DNA of 64,000 bases, taken from positions 186,001 through 250,000 of the forward strand of contig CAVSEP010000004.1 in the NCBI GenBank assembly GCA_963726995.1, read 5' to 3'. The notes under the pieces were generated by a model that was not told the DNA's origin, ran no database searches, and saw only the letters and a program-made list of their open reading frames with translations. Below, in pieces: positions 53,745 to 64,000 of this stretch. Both the position numbers and the translations under genes were made by a program. The stretch comes from DAIDKA01 sp963726995. GTDB taxonomy: Bacteria > Pseudomonadota > Gammaproteobacteria > Steroidobacterales > Steroidobacteraceae. Numbering within the stretch: position 1 is the first letter of the stretch; every line of letters begins with the position of its first letter.

Positions 53745-54632
53745 GCGCGCAGATCCTTGCCGGTCAACTCCAGGAACAGGTCTTCGAGATTGGGGGGGCG
53801 GATGCGCAGGTGCGCCAGCGACACCCCCGCCTGCATCAGCGTCCGCAAGCGTCCCCTCCAGGTCATTGGTGGTGAGCTCCACGCGGCCGGCGGCCTCGAA
53901 GAAAGTCAGGCCCAGGGCGCGCCCGGCCGCCGTCCAGTCCTGCGTGGGCAGCTCCAGCAGCACCGCCTTGAAATGCTGGTGCAGCAGGGCATGCGGGGCT
54001 CCCTGCGCGATGATCCTGCCGTGGTCCACGATCACGATCTCATCGCACAGCAACTGCGCCTCCTCCATGTAATGGGTGGTCAGGATGATGGTCTTGCGCT
54101 GCGCCTTGATGGACTGCACCAGTTCCCAGAAGCGCCGACGGGCCTGCGGGTCGAGTCCGGTGGTGGGCTCATCCAGGAACAGGATGGCCGGATCATTGAC
54201 CAGCGCCACCCCCAGCAGCAGGCGCTGCAGCTGGCCGCCGGAGAGCTTCTTGTTGTCGCGCTTGAGCAGTTTCTCCAGCGCGCACAGGCGGATGACTTCC
54301 TCCACGCTCAGGCCGTGGTCATACAGGCCGCGAAACAGTTCCAGCGTCTGGCGTACCGACAGGAAGTCCTGCAGGGCGGTCTTCTGGAACAGGATGCCGG
54401 CCTCGGCACGGAAACGTTCGCCCAGCGGGGCGCCCCGATAGCGCACGCAGCCCGCCGTGGGCGCCAGGATTCCCTCCATGATCTCGATGGTGGTGGTCTT
54501 GCCGGCGCCATTGGGTCCGAGCAGGCCGAAGCAGCTGCCTTCGCGCACGCTGAAGGACAGTCCGTCGACGGCGACCGTGCTGCCGTAATGCATCACCAGG
54601 TTGTCCACCTGGAGCAGTGAGTCGATTATCAT
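53741..54632 (-). CDS. ABC transporter ATP-binding protein (one frameshift)
   Basis: About 296 aa after removing one base. Walker A is LLGPNGAGKTTTIEIMEG, the Q-loop region ILFQKTALQDFLSVRQTL, signature KLSGGQLQRLLL, Walker B AILFLDEPTTGLDP, switch His in ILTTHYMEEAQLL: the CcmA/NatA-like exporter class. Near 53847 an extra base moves the frame; the true end, in the other frame, is RTLMQAGVSLAHLRIRPPNL and EDLFLELTGKDLRA, stopping at 53741. It pairs with the permease. Start ATG at 54632 lacks a clear ribosome site. Confidence 0.88.
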
Positions 54633-54640
54633 GAGGTGAA

Positions 54641-55363
54641 TTGAACCAGCTTTTTCTTTGGTCCGACACTGATACGCATTCCTGGGTGGTGCGCGAGAGC
54701 CGGCGGGCGCGGCGCCTGGCCGTGCGCGTGCACCGCACCGGGCGGGTCGAGGTGGTGGTGCCGCCCCGGACCTCCCGGGCGACCGTCAGCGCCTTCCTCA
54801 CCGAACATCGCGACTGGATCGAAACCCGCCGGGCCGCCGCGCTGCGCCAGAAACCGCCCGAAGACCCGTTTCCGCCGCAGCAGATCGCGCTGCCCGGGGT
54901 GTACGAGTCCTGGCGGGTCCACCTGGCCGGGGGCGCGGGCCCCTTGCGCCTCCGCGAGTCGGGCGATGCGCTGCTGGTCGTTTCAGGGGATGGCGGCCCG
55001 CCGCAGCGTCTCAAGGATGCTTTGCGGCGCTGGCTGGTCGTGCGGGCGCGGGTGGTGCTGGGGGATCACCTGGCCGAGTGCGCCCGGGAGTTCGGTTTCA
55101 CCTATGGGCGCCTGAGCATTCGCCGGCAGCGCACCCGCTGGGGCAGCTGCTCGGTTAGGGGCACCATCAGCCTGAACTGCTGCATCCTTTTCCAGCCCCC
55201 CGAAGTGCTGCGCTACCTGCTGATCCACGAGTTGTCCCATACCCGACACATGAACCATTCCCGCGCCTTCTGGCAGTGCGTGGCCCGCTGCTGCCCGGAA
55301 TACCGCAAACTCGATCGGCAATTGCTCGATGGCTGGCGGCGTGTACCATCATGGTTGCCATGA
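54641..55363 (+). CDS. YgjP/WLM-type zinc metallopeptidase
   Basis: 240 aa. The zinc motif is HELSHTRHMNHSRAFW (HExxH plus a third His), preceded by RRQRTRWGSCSVRGTISLN, the family's second hallmark. The N-terminal part (VRVHRTGRVEVVVPPRTSRA) is beta-rich. The start is TTG at 54641 with GAGGTG just upstream. The family (UPF0112, SprT-like) is widespread but its substrates are unknown. Its stop overlaps the start of the dioxygenase gene. Confidence 0.85.
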   Translation: MNQLFLWSDTDTHSWVVRESRRARRLAVRVHRTGRVEVVVPPRTSRATVSAFLTEHRDWIETRRAAALRQKPPEDPFPPQQIALPGVYESWRVHLAGGAGPLRLRESGDALLVVSGDGGPPQRLKDALRRWLVVRARVVLGDHLAECAREFGFTYGRLSIRRQRTRWGSCSVRGTISLNCCILFQPPEVLRYLLIHELSHTRHMNHSRAFWQCVARCCPEYRKLDRQLLDGWRRVPSWLP

Positions 55364-56217
55364 CCCAGCGACCCTACGACAAGTCCGAGCGCGTCGACCT
55401 CTCCGATGAGCCGGTCCACTGGGACCTGGGCTCCTCGCTCAGCTACGGCGACTACCTGCGCCTTGAGCAGATCCTGACCGCGCAACGGCCGCTGTCCTAC
55501 GAACATGACGAGATGATGTTCATCATCGTCCATCAGAATTCGGAGCTTTGGATGCGGCTGTTCCTGCACGAGCTCGAAGCAGTGCTGGATTGCGTGCGGC
55601 GGGACAACCTGGGGCCCACTTTCCGCATGCTGGAGCGCATCGCACGCGTGCAGACGCAGCTGACCGCAATCTGGGACGTGCTCAGCACCATGACGCCGGC
55701 GGACTACTCGGCCTTCCGCAACGTGCTGGGACGCTCGTCCGGATTCCAGTCCGTGCAGTACCGGGTGCTGGAGTTCACCATCGGCAACAAGAACGCCGAA
55801 ATCATCAATGTACACCGCAAGGATCCGGTGAGCTTCGCGAAACTGCAGCAGGTGCTGGCGGCGCCGTCCTTGTACGACGAGGTGCTGCGGCTGCTCAGTC
55901 GCCGCGGCTACGGCATTCCGGAGGATCACCTGTCGCGCGACTTCAGCGAGCCGTACCAGTCCAGCAAGCAGGTGGCGGGCGCGTGGCTGGGCGTGTACCA
56001 CAATTCGGAAAAGGAGTGGGACCTGTACGAACTGGCCGAGCGGCTCATCAATCTCGACCACCAGTTCCAGATCTGGCGCTTCCATCATCTGAAGGCGGTC
56101 GAACGCATCATCGGCATGAAGCACGGCACCGGCGGCACCAGCGGCGTGCCATACCTGGCCAAGGCGCTGGAGCTGAGGTTCTTCCCCGAGCTGTGGCAGG
56201 TGCGCACCTCGATGTGA
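55360..56217 (+). CDS. kynA: Tryptophan 2,3-dioxygenase
   Basis: 285 aa heme enzyme that opens tryptophan to N-formylkynurenine. Conserved parts: LSYGDYLRLEQIL, MMFIIVHQNSELWMRLFLHE (active-site His near 58), GRSSGFQSVQYRVLEF, WRFHHLKAVERIIGMKHGTG with the heme-ligand His, and GGTSGVPYL. I chose ATG at 55360 because it overlaps the YgjP stop (ATGA); ATG at 55351 is possible. No other kyn gene is in the window. Confidence 0.93.
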   Translation: MTQRPYDKSERVDLSDEPVHWDLGSSLSYGDYLRLEQILTAQRPLSYEHDEMMFIIVHQNSELWMRLFLHELEAVLDCVRRDNLGPTFRMLERIARVQTQLTAIWDVLSTMTPADYSAFRNVLGRSSGFQSVQYRVLEFTIGNKNAEIINVHRKDPVSFAKLQQVLAAPSLYDEVLRLLSRRGYGIPEDHLSRDFSEPYQSSKQVAGAWLGVYHNSEKEWDLYELAERLINLDHQFQIWRFHHLKAVERIIGMKHGTGGTSGVPYLAKALELRFFPELWQVRTSM

Positions 56218-56233
56218 CGGGCGGTGCGGGACG

Positions 56234-56611
56234 CTAGCGCGCGGCGTTCCAGTTGGCGAAGGGCGCAACACCCAAGGCCCGGGCCTGGCGCAGGGTCGCA
56301 CGCGAGGCGTTCACCAGCCGCGGCTGATCCGCCAGCAGCAGATGCGCGAGGTCCGTGCCGGCATTGCCGTAAGCCACAGTCTCAAGTCCCGGATGCCGCT
56401 GCCGCAATTGCTCGAAGCACCGTGCCTTCTCGGATCCGCGGCGATTGGGCGTCGTGAGCGTCCCCTGCAGCGTCCCCGCCGCATCGAAGGCGACGCCGGT
56501 GCAGATGACCTCATCGAAACCCAGAGCCGCGCCGATCTGCGGCACGTACAGATCGGTGCTGGCGCTCATGAGCACCAGATGGTCACCGGCTTCACGATGC
56601 GCCTTGACCAT
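56234..56611 (-). CDS. HAD-IB phosphatase, C-terminal part (frameshifted)
   Basis: Continuation of the gene starting at 56897. It has HAD motif II (HLVLMSASTDLYV) and motif IV (VAYGNAGTDLAHLLLADQP, with Gly-Asn-Ala-Gly-Thr-Asp). The ATG at 56611 is internal: ahead of it the correct frame reads PGALDMVKAHREAG. Joining after removal of one base near 56626-56634 gives 220 residues, normal for HAD-IB hydrolases. Confidence 0.8.
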   Translation of the reverse strand: MVKAHREAGDHLVLMSASTDLYVPQIGAALGFDEVICTGVAFDAAGTLQGTLTTPNRRGSEKARCFEQLRQRHPGLETVAYGNAGTDLAHLLLADQPRLVNASRATLRQARALGVAPFANWNAAR

Positions 56612-56897
56612 GTCCAGCGCGCCGGGACTGCTGCCACGGCTGCAAGGTCAGGGCAACGAATTCATCGGTCCAGGCGCTGAGCTGGGCACGGCTCGCCCCA
56701 CCCAGGGTGTGGCGGATGAAGCTCGACTTCACGGCGCCATGGTCGGCGGCGCCCACGGCGAACGCGGCCAGCGTCGGGGCGACGCCCAGCATGCGCAGGC
56801 GGCTGCGGCCGGCGCGCGCCAGGAAGCCGCTCACATACGGGAACAGCGTGTCGCGGTACGTGATCGTGCCGTCGAGATCGAAGACGACGAGCCGCAT
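56592..56897 (-). CDS. HAD-IB phosphatase (SerB-like), N-terminal part (frameshifted)
   Basis: About 90 in-frame residues. HAD motif I is VFDLDGTITYRDTLFPYVSG with the nucleophile Asp and general-acid Asp. The helical cap follows (FLARAGRSRLRMLGVAPTLA, VKSSFIRHTLGGASRAQLSA). After LTLQPWQQS the frame is lost. HAD-IB proteins dephosphorylate phosphoserine or phospholipid head groups; the substrate is not clear. The gene lies 28 bases downstream of acnA on the same strand. Confidence 0.8.
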   Translation of the reverse strand: MRLVVFDLDGTITYRDTLFPYVSGFLARAGRSRLRMLGVAPTLAAFAVGAADHGAVKSSFIRHTLGGASRAQLSAWTDEFVALTLQPWQQSRRAGHGQGAS

Positions 56898-57106
56898 CGC
56901 TTTTCGGTGCGGCCCGTTCTTCGGATCAGGCCGCGCGCGCGGTGGCCAGCTGCCGCAGCACGTACTGCAGGATGCCGCCGTGCTGGAAGTACTCGTGCTC
57001 CTTGGGCGTATCGATGCGCAGCCGCACCTCGAAGCGCAGCGGCGTGCCGCCGCCGGGCGGCGTGGCGGTCACGTTCACGGTCTTGGCCCCCGGCTGGGTG
57101 AGCCCG

Positions 57107-59620
<2,514 letters not shown>

Positions 59621-59699
59621 GAATCTCTCCGGCTTGCCATGTGCGGCGTATCTTGCGGCAACGCCGGTGTGGAGTAAAATGACTTTAACTGCGTTATTG

Positions 59700-59714
59700 A
59701 TGCATGTTCTGCAT
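59700..59714. promoter_or_regulatory. Candidate LysR-type T-N11-A box
   Basis: ATGCA (59700-59704), five bases, TGCAT (59710-59714): a perfect interrupted palindrome containing T-N11-A (T59701, A59713), the LysR-family consensus. It lies between acnA and lysR and overlaps both candidate lysR start codons (59704 and 59713), which argues for autoregulation or for a later start. Confidence 0.35.
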
Positions 59715-60624
59715 GAAAATCGACACCCTCGGCGTGCAGGCGTTCGTCGCCATTGCGGAGAGCGGGTCCTTCAACCGGGCGGCCGCCGCGCTCAGCATCA
59801 CCCAAAGCGCCTTGAGCCGGCGGCTGCGGGGTCTGGAGACTCACCTGGGAGTGCGCCTGATCGAGCGCACCACCCGTTCGGTTGCCCTGTCCCGCTCCGG
59901 CGAGGGCTTCCTGCCGCAGGCGCGGCGCCTGCTTGGCGAACTGGCGGCTTCCCTGAATGAGATTCGCGAGACCGGCAATGCCACGCGCGGGGATGTGACG
60001 CTGGCGTGCGTGCCGACCATGGGCGTTCACTATCTGCCGGAAGTGCTGCGCGAATATGCCGTGCACTTCCCCAACAATCGCATCCGGCTGCTCGACCATT
60101 CCTCCTCGGCGGTCGCCGAAGCGGTGTTGAGCCGCGAGGCTGAGTTCGGCATCAACGTGGCGCGCCTGCGGCATGCGGACCTGGACAGCACGCCGCTGCT
60201 GCAGGACAGCTTCGTGCTGGTCTGCCGGCGCGATCATCCCCTGGCGCAGCACCGGCGGGTCTCCTGGCAGCAGCTGCAGGGCCACCGGCTGATCTTTCCG
60301 GGCGCGAGCAGCAGCAACGAGCCGTTGCTGGAACAGGCCCTGGGGGTCGAACACCGCTCGCTGGCGATCTTCTACGAAGTGCAGCGCAGTTCCACGGCCG
60401 TCGGGCTGGTCGCGCAGGGCGTCGGCATCGCGGTGGTGCCGCGCCTTGCCATGCAGGATGGGGCCTATCCGAGTCTGCGGGTGGTCGACCTCATCGCGCC
60501 TACCGTCTCGCGGACCTTCAACCTGCTCACCCGCAAGGGTGCGGTGCTGTCGCCGGCGGCACAGAACCTCTACGAGTTGCTGCTGGCACGCCGCGCGCGC
60601 TTCAAGTCACGCGGCGCCCGATAG
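59713..60624 (+). CDS. LysR-family transcriptional regulator
   Basis: 303 aa from ATG 59713 (KIDTLGVQAFVAIAESGSFN); ATG at 59704 would add three residues. The winged helix-turn-helix is RAAAALSITQSALSRRLRGL, then ETHLGVRLIERTTRSVALS. The effector domain has DVTLACVPTMGVHYLPEVL and GVGIAVVPRLAMQDG. Divergent orientation next to acnA suggests, without proving, that acnA is a target. The end overlaps mnmA by 18 bases. Confidence 0.88.
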   Translation: MKIDTLGVQAFVAIAESGSFNRAAAALSITQSALSRRLRGLETHLGVRLIERTTRSVALSRSGEGFLPQARRLLGELAASLNEIRETGNATRGDVTLACVPTMGVHYLPEVLREYAVHFPNNRIRLLDHSSSAVAEAVLSREAEFGINVARLRHADLDSTPLLQDSFVLVCRRDHPLAQHRRVSWQQLQGHRLIFPGASSSNEPLLEQALGVEHRSLAIFYEVQRSSTAVGLVAQGVGIAVVPRLAMQDGAYPSLRVVDLIAPTVSRTFNLLTRKGAVLSPAAQNLYELLLARRARFKSRGAR

Positions 60625-61695
60625 CACCTGCGAACTGACGGCGCTGATGGTGCCGCCTCCCAGGCATAGTTCGCCGTCATAGGCGACGGCGAACTGCCCC
60701 GGGGTGAGGGCGCGCTGGGGTTCATCGAAAATCACCCGTGCCGTGCCGTCCGCCCCGGGATGCAGCCAGGCGGGCCGGTCTGCCTGGCGGTGGCGCACCC
60801 GTACCGTGCAGCGGCGCGGACCGGTGGGCGGCGGGATGAGCCAGTGCAGGTTTTCGCAAGCCAGCTCGCGGGCGCACAGCAGCGGATGGTCATGGCCCTG
60901 CACCGCGATCAGCACATTGCGGGCGGCGTCCTTGGCGGCGACATACCAGGGCTCAGCCTCGCTGTCGCGGCGTCCGCCGATCCGCAGACCGTCACGCTGG
61001 CCCAAGGTATAGAAGGCCAGCCCGCAGTGAGTGCCCAGTTGTTCGCCGTCCGCAGACTCGATCGGTCCGGGTGTTTCCGCCAGATGCTGGCGCAGGAACT
61101 CGCGGAACGGGCGCTCGCCGATGAAGCAGATGCCGGTGCTGTCCGGCTTGTCGAACACCGGCAGGCCCGCCGTGCGGGCGCGCTCGCGCACCTGCCGCTT
61201 GGTGAGATCCCCCACGGGCATGCGGGCCTGGCGCAGGTCGGCGGGGTGCACCGCGTGCAGGAAGTAGGTCTGGTCCTTCTCGGCATCCACGGCCTTGAGC
61301 AGCTGCACGCCGGCGGCCGCCTCGCGCAGCCGGGCGTAATGCCCGGTGGCGAAGTGGCTGGCGCCCAGGCGCCGTGCATGCGCCAGGGCCACGCCGAACT
61401 TCACCTCGCGGTTGCACAGCACATCCGGATTCGGGGTACGCCCGGCTTTCAGTTCCGCCAGGAAATTCTCGAACACGCGCGCCCGGTACTGGGCGGCGAA
61501 GCTCACCCGATGCAGCGGTATGTCGAGTACCCGCGCCACCGCGCGCGCGTCGGCGAAATCCTCGGCCTGGGTGCAGTAGGCGTCGGCCTCGTCCCAGTTG
61601 CTCATGAAAAGCCCCTGGACCTCGAAGCCGCGCTCCACCAGCAGCAGCGCCGCGACCGCCGAATCCACCCCGCCCGACAGCCCTACGATGATCAT
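60607..61695 (-). CDS. mnmA: tRNA-specific 2-thiouridylase
   Basis: 362 aa. It thiolates U34 of Lys, Glu and Gln tRNAs. The PP-loop is VGLSGGVDSAVAALLL; the catalytic cysteines are in DVLCNREVKFG (Cys94) and STGICFIGERPF (Cys190); ATGHYARLR and KDQTYFLHAV are conserved; the C-terminal barrel includes GQFAVAYDGELCLGGGTI. Only the ATG at 61695 fits the first strand. It is coupled by ATGA overlap to the Nudix gene upstream, as in many gammaproteobacteria. Confidence 0.95.
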   Translation of the reverse strand: MIIVGLSGGVDSAVAALLLVERGFEVQGLFMSNWDEADAYCTQAEDFADARAVARVLDIPLHRVSFAAQYRARVFENFLAELKAGRTPNPDVLCNREVKFGVALAHARRLGASHFATGHYARLREAAAGVQLLKAVDAEKDQTYFLHAVHPADLRQARMPVGDLTKRQVRERARTAGLPVFDKPDSTGICFIGERPFREFLRQHLAETPGPIESADGEQLGTHCGLAFYTLGQRDGLRIGGRRDSEAEPWYVAAKDAARNVLIAVQGHDHPLLCARELACENLHWLIPPPTGPRRCTVRVRHRQADRPAWLHPGADGTARVIFDEPQRALTPGQFAVAYDGELCLGGGTISAVSSQVLSGAA

Positions 61696-62177
61696 GCGAT
61701 CTGCACCGCGGGAATGCCGAGCGCCCCTTGCATGTCCAGCTGCCCGATGCCCTCCAGCGAGCGGCGCTGGCCGGCCAGGTAGTCATCGATACAGCGCAGC
61801 ACCAGCGGGCTGCGCAGGCGCGCCTCCCGTTCCAGCAACTGGCCGCGCGTCAGCCAGTGGGTGCGCAGGATGCCGCGATCCAGCGGCTGCATGGCATCGT
61901 GGTCGCTGACGCTGCCGATGAATGCGAAGCGCAGGGTTGCGCGCCCGGTGCCCGGATGGCGCCACTGGTAGGCGCCCAGGAAGGCCTCGCCGGTGAAGCG
62001 CCAGGCGGTTTCCTCGCGCGCCTCGCGCGCCACGGCCTGCAGCAGGGTTTCACCCCGCTCGACGTGCCCGGCGGGCTGATTGAACACCAGACGTCGGGCG
62101 ATGCGCTCCTCGACCAGCAGGAAGCGACCCTGTCTTTCGGCAAGGGCGGCGACGGTGACATCCGGTGGCAGTGGCAT
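61692..62177 (-). CDS. Nudix hydrolase, NudJ-like
   Basis: 161 aa. The Nudix box runs GHVERGE, five residues, then AREAREET, preceded by RRLVFNQPA. The start is MPLPPDVTVAALAERQGRFL. NudJ of E. coli, a thiamine pyrophosphate and nucleoside triphosphate phosphatase, has the same link to mnmA. Substrate range is inferred. Confidence 0.9.
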   Translation of the reverse strand: MPLPPDVTVAALAERQGRFLLVEERIARRLVFNQPAGHVERGETLLQAVAREAREETAWRFTGEAFLGAYQWRHPGTGRATLRFAFIGSVSDHDAMQPLDRGILRTHWLTRGQLLEREARLRSPLVLRCIDDYLAGQRRSLEGIGQLDMQGALGIPAVQIA

Positions 62178-62223
62178 GGCGGGGCATTATAGCCAACCCG
62201 CCGCGGGCGCCGATCGGGCTTGA

Positions 62224-62823
62224 TCAGCTGTGGCGGGCGACGCGCAGGGCGCGCTCGGGCGCGCTGGCGTTCCAGACCGTGTCAAACTCGGCCAGATGCA
62301 GGCGGGCGACGGCCGGATTGTTGAAGTCGGCGATGCCGTCCCAGGTGTCCGCGCGCAGGCGGTAGACGATCGCCCGTTCGTCGGCGATTAGGTAGGCGCA
62401 GGAGCGTTGCTGCGGCATGTGGCTGGCGACGTAGCGGATGTCGATGTAGCTGGAAAGCCTCCGCCCCATGGCGATGAAGCGGTTGGTATCGGTCATTACC
62501 CGCGCGGGGTCCACCAGCAGCACGCGCACCTTGGCGAAGCTGCGCGCCAGCACGAAACTCTTGATGATCTCCAGGAACGGAGTCTGGTCGTAGACCTCGG
62601 GCTCCAGATCCTGGGTATAGATGGACAGCATCCGGCTGGCGGAGGCCGCGGCGGTGTCCACCGCAATGCGCGCTTCGGCGATGCTGGTGATGACCGACAT
62701 GGGTTCGACACTGCGCTGGGGCGTGGCCAGGCTCACGACGCCTGCGGACTTCTCCGGGGTAAAACGGGCATGCGCGAGCGGCGCCAGCACTCCCGTATCC
62801 GCACCTTCCCCGTAAGATTCCAC
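62224..62823 (-). CDS. Conserved hypothetical protein, possibly DUF7931
   Basis: 199 aa with a GTG start at 62823; an ATG 41 codons in (SVITSIAEARIAVDTAAASA) may be the true start of a 158-residue domain. That domain looks alpha/beta with MLSIYTQDLEPEVYDQTPFL, VRVLLVDPARVMTDTNRFIA, and IDIRYVASHM. The layout resembles a half phospholipase-D-like fold without HKD motif. No catalytic residues identified. Role unknown. Confidence 0.65.
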   Translation of the reverse strand: MESYGEGADTGVLAPLAHARFTPEKSAGVVSLATPQRSVEPMSVITSIAEARIAVDTAAASASRMLSIYTQDLEPEVYDQTPFLEIIKSFVLARSFAKVRVLLVDPARVMTDTNRFIAMGRRLSSYIDIRYVASHMPQQRSCAYLIADERAIVYRLRADTWDGIADFNNPAVARLHLAEFDTVWNASAPERALRVARHS

Positions 62824-62974
62824 GTTGGACCGCCCATGCGCGCCTGCTTATCTGCAGGCTGTGGCGATCTTAGAAAGGCGGCACCGGGTGGATTGTCGAC
62901 CCGATCACGCTTTGACCGGGTACGCCTGCGGCGTTGCGCCGGATTCGTGGCGCGGATCACTCAATAATGCGAGT

Positions 62975-64000
62975 TCATGGGACCTTGCGCGCAAGATCTG
63001 CCGCCAATCCGACATAATCCTGTGGTTTCAGCTGCAGCAGCCGGGCCTTTTCCGCAGCCGCAATCGGCAGGCTTTCGATCAGCGCTGCGAGGCTGGCCCC
63101 ATCGATGGTGCGCCCGCGGGTGAAGTCCTTGAGCAGTTCGTAGCCGTCGGGCACGCCCTGGGCGCGCAGTACCGTCTGCACCGCTTCTGCGAGTACTTCC
63201 CAGGCGCCGTTGACGTCCGCGCCGATGCGCACCGGATCGGCGTCGATCTTGGCCAGCCCGCGCAGCGTCGAGCGCCACGCCACCAGCGTGTGGCCCAGCG
63301 CCACGCCGACATTGCGCAGCACCGTGGAGTCGGTCAGATCGCGCTGCCAGCGTGAAATGGGCAGCTTGTCGGCGAAGTGACGCAGCAGGGCGTTGGCCAG
63401 GCCGAGATTGCCTTCGGCGTTCTCGAAATCGATCGGATTGATCTTGTGCGGCATGGTGGAGGAGCCCACCTCGCCGGCGACCGGTCGTTGTCGCAGGTAG
63501 CCCAAGGACACGTATCCCCAGATGTCCCGGCACAGGTCGATGCTGATGACGTTGATGGCGGCCAGGGCATCGCAGTACTCGCCGATCCAGTCATGCGGTT
63601 CGATCTGGGTGGTGAAGGGATTGTTGACCAGACCCATGGATTCCACGAACTGCTGCGCGACCTCAGGCCATGCCAGCTGCGGAAGCGCGGCGCAGTGCGC
63701 GTTGAAGTTGCCCACCGCGCCGTTCCACTTGCCCAGTATCGCGACCTTGGCGAAGCGCTGCTGCGCGCGCGCCAGCCGCGCCACGACATTGGCGAATTCC
63801 TTGCCCAGCGTGGTGGGGCTGGCGGCCTGGCCATGGGTTCGGGCCAGCATCGGCAGCTGCGCGTGGCGCGCGGCGAGTGTCGCCAGGGTGCGGATGAGTT
63901 CATCCGCGGCCCCGAGCATCACGATGCGGGCCGCCGCCAGCAGCTTTGCGTAGCTCAAGTTGTTGATGTCCTCCGAGGTGCACCCGAAATGCACCAGCTC
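62975..64000 (-). CDS. purB: Adenylosuccinate lyase, 3' part (runs off the window)
   Basis: The last 341 or so codons; the 5' part lies beyond 64000. It releases fumarate from SAICAR and adenylosuccinate in purine synthesis. It matches E. coli PurB along its length: VHFGCTSEDINNLS, RTHGQAASPTTLGKE, GAVGNFNAH, the catalytic loop GEVGSSTMPHKINPIDFENA and SRWQRDLTDSTVLRN. The end LKPQDYVGLA also fits. Confidence 0.95.
   Translation of the reverse strand, partial: ELVHFGCTSEDINNLSYAKLLAAARIVMLGAADELIRTLATLAARHAQLPMLARTHGQAASPTTLGKEFANVVARLARAQQRFAKVAILGKWNGAVGNFNAHCAALPQLAWPEVAQQFVESMGLVNNPFTTQIEPHDWIGEYCDALAAINVISIDLCRDIWGYVSLGYLRQRPVAGEVGSSTMPHKINPIDFENAEGNLGLANALLRHFADKLPISRWQRDLTDSTVLRNVGVALGHTLVAWRSTLRGLAKIDADPVRIGADVNGAWEVLAEAVQTVLRAQGVPDGYELLKDFTRGRTIDGASLAALIESLPIAAAEKARLLQLKPQDYVGLAADLARKVP

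Noticed and set aside
53016..54632. ATPase-permease fusion of 538 residues
   Set aside because: The correct ATPase end lies in another frame and overlaps the permease start by ATGA.

Overview
The window is a stretch of GC-rich bacterial chromosome, densely packed, with short intergenic gaps and many 4-base ATGA or TGATG overlaps. Gene content suggests a gammaproteobacterium: fused ThrA with thrB and thrC, GlcDEF, PqiABC, a CysB-type regulator, EmrAB with an OprM-like channel, TatD, MnmA next to a NudJ-type Nudix enzyme, and E. coli-type PurB. A Xanthomonadales/Nevskiales/Steroidobacteraceae-like lineage would fit, but no rRNA or other marker fixes this. I saw no tRNA, rRNA, insertion sequence, prophage or CRISPR array.

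Layout. 0-13 kb: mixed housekeeping and small genes. These are a Vgb-like beta-propeller, a Spinster-type MFS carrier, a MOSC protein, MurJ, an outer-membrane efflux channel, a phosphopantetheinyl transferase, a small Myb/SANT-like protein, YjbR, a shortened inositol-phosphatase homologue, a histone H1-like protein, an S1/P1 nuclease, two small proteins, an RRM protein and a Tat-exported aldo/keto reductase. 13-22 kb: glycolate oxidase glcDEF, then an MBL-fold hydrolase coupled to a cation diffusion facilitator, an MFS carrier, an alpha/beta hydrolase and a quinone oxidoreductase. 22-31 kb: aquaporin Z, an AsmA-like DUF748 protein, and a MarR-controlled tripartite drug-efflux operon whose promoter and operator can be read directly. 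31-42 kb: a leftward sulfur-assimilation operon (cysH, cysG, a cysteine synthase, an FNR-type reductase) running straight into pqiABC, with cysB facing away and a cysI-DUF934 pair beyond it. 42-49 kb: XdhC/MocA-type molybdenum genes, then the threonine operon thrABC with a NERD-domain gene. 49-64 kb: TatD, small secreted proteins, threonine aldolase, an ABC exporter, a YgjP-like metallopeptidase, tryptophan 2,3-dioxygenase, an HAD phosphatase, aconitase A, a LysR regulator, MnmA, Nudix and the 3' part of purB, which runs off the right edge.

Sequence quality matters here. Seven genes (DUF748, emrB, pqiA, both ABC-exporter genes, an HAD phosphatase, acnA) are interrupted by eight apparent single-base insertions between 24.4 and 57.4 kb. 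In every case removing one base (two in the ABC permease) restores a family-typical reading frame. Sequencing or assembly indels explain this better than eight real mutations in housekeeping genes. Two long open frames that look like fusions (permease plus threonine aldolase, and ATPase plus permease) are products of these shifts.

I did not find a convincing new multi-gene system. The observations most worth a second look are a compact cluster of DnaA-box sequences ahead of the histone H1-like gene, a phosphatase homologue that has cleanly lost its catalytic loop, a MarR operator occupying the promoter spacer, an unusual MurJ subtype, and the joined cys-fnr-pqi gene string.
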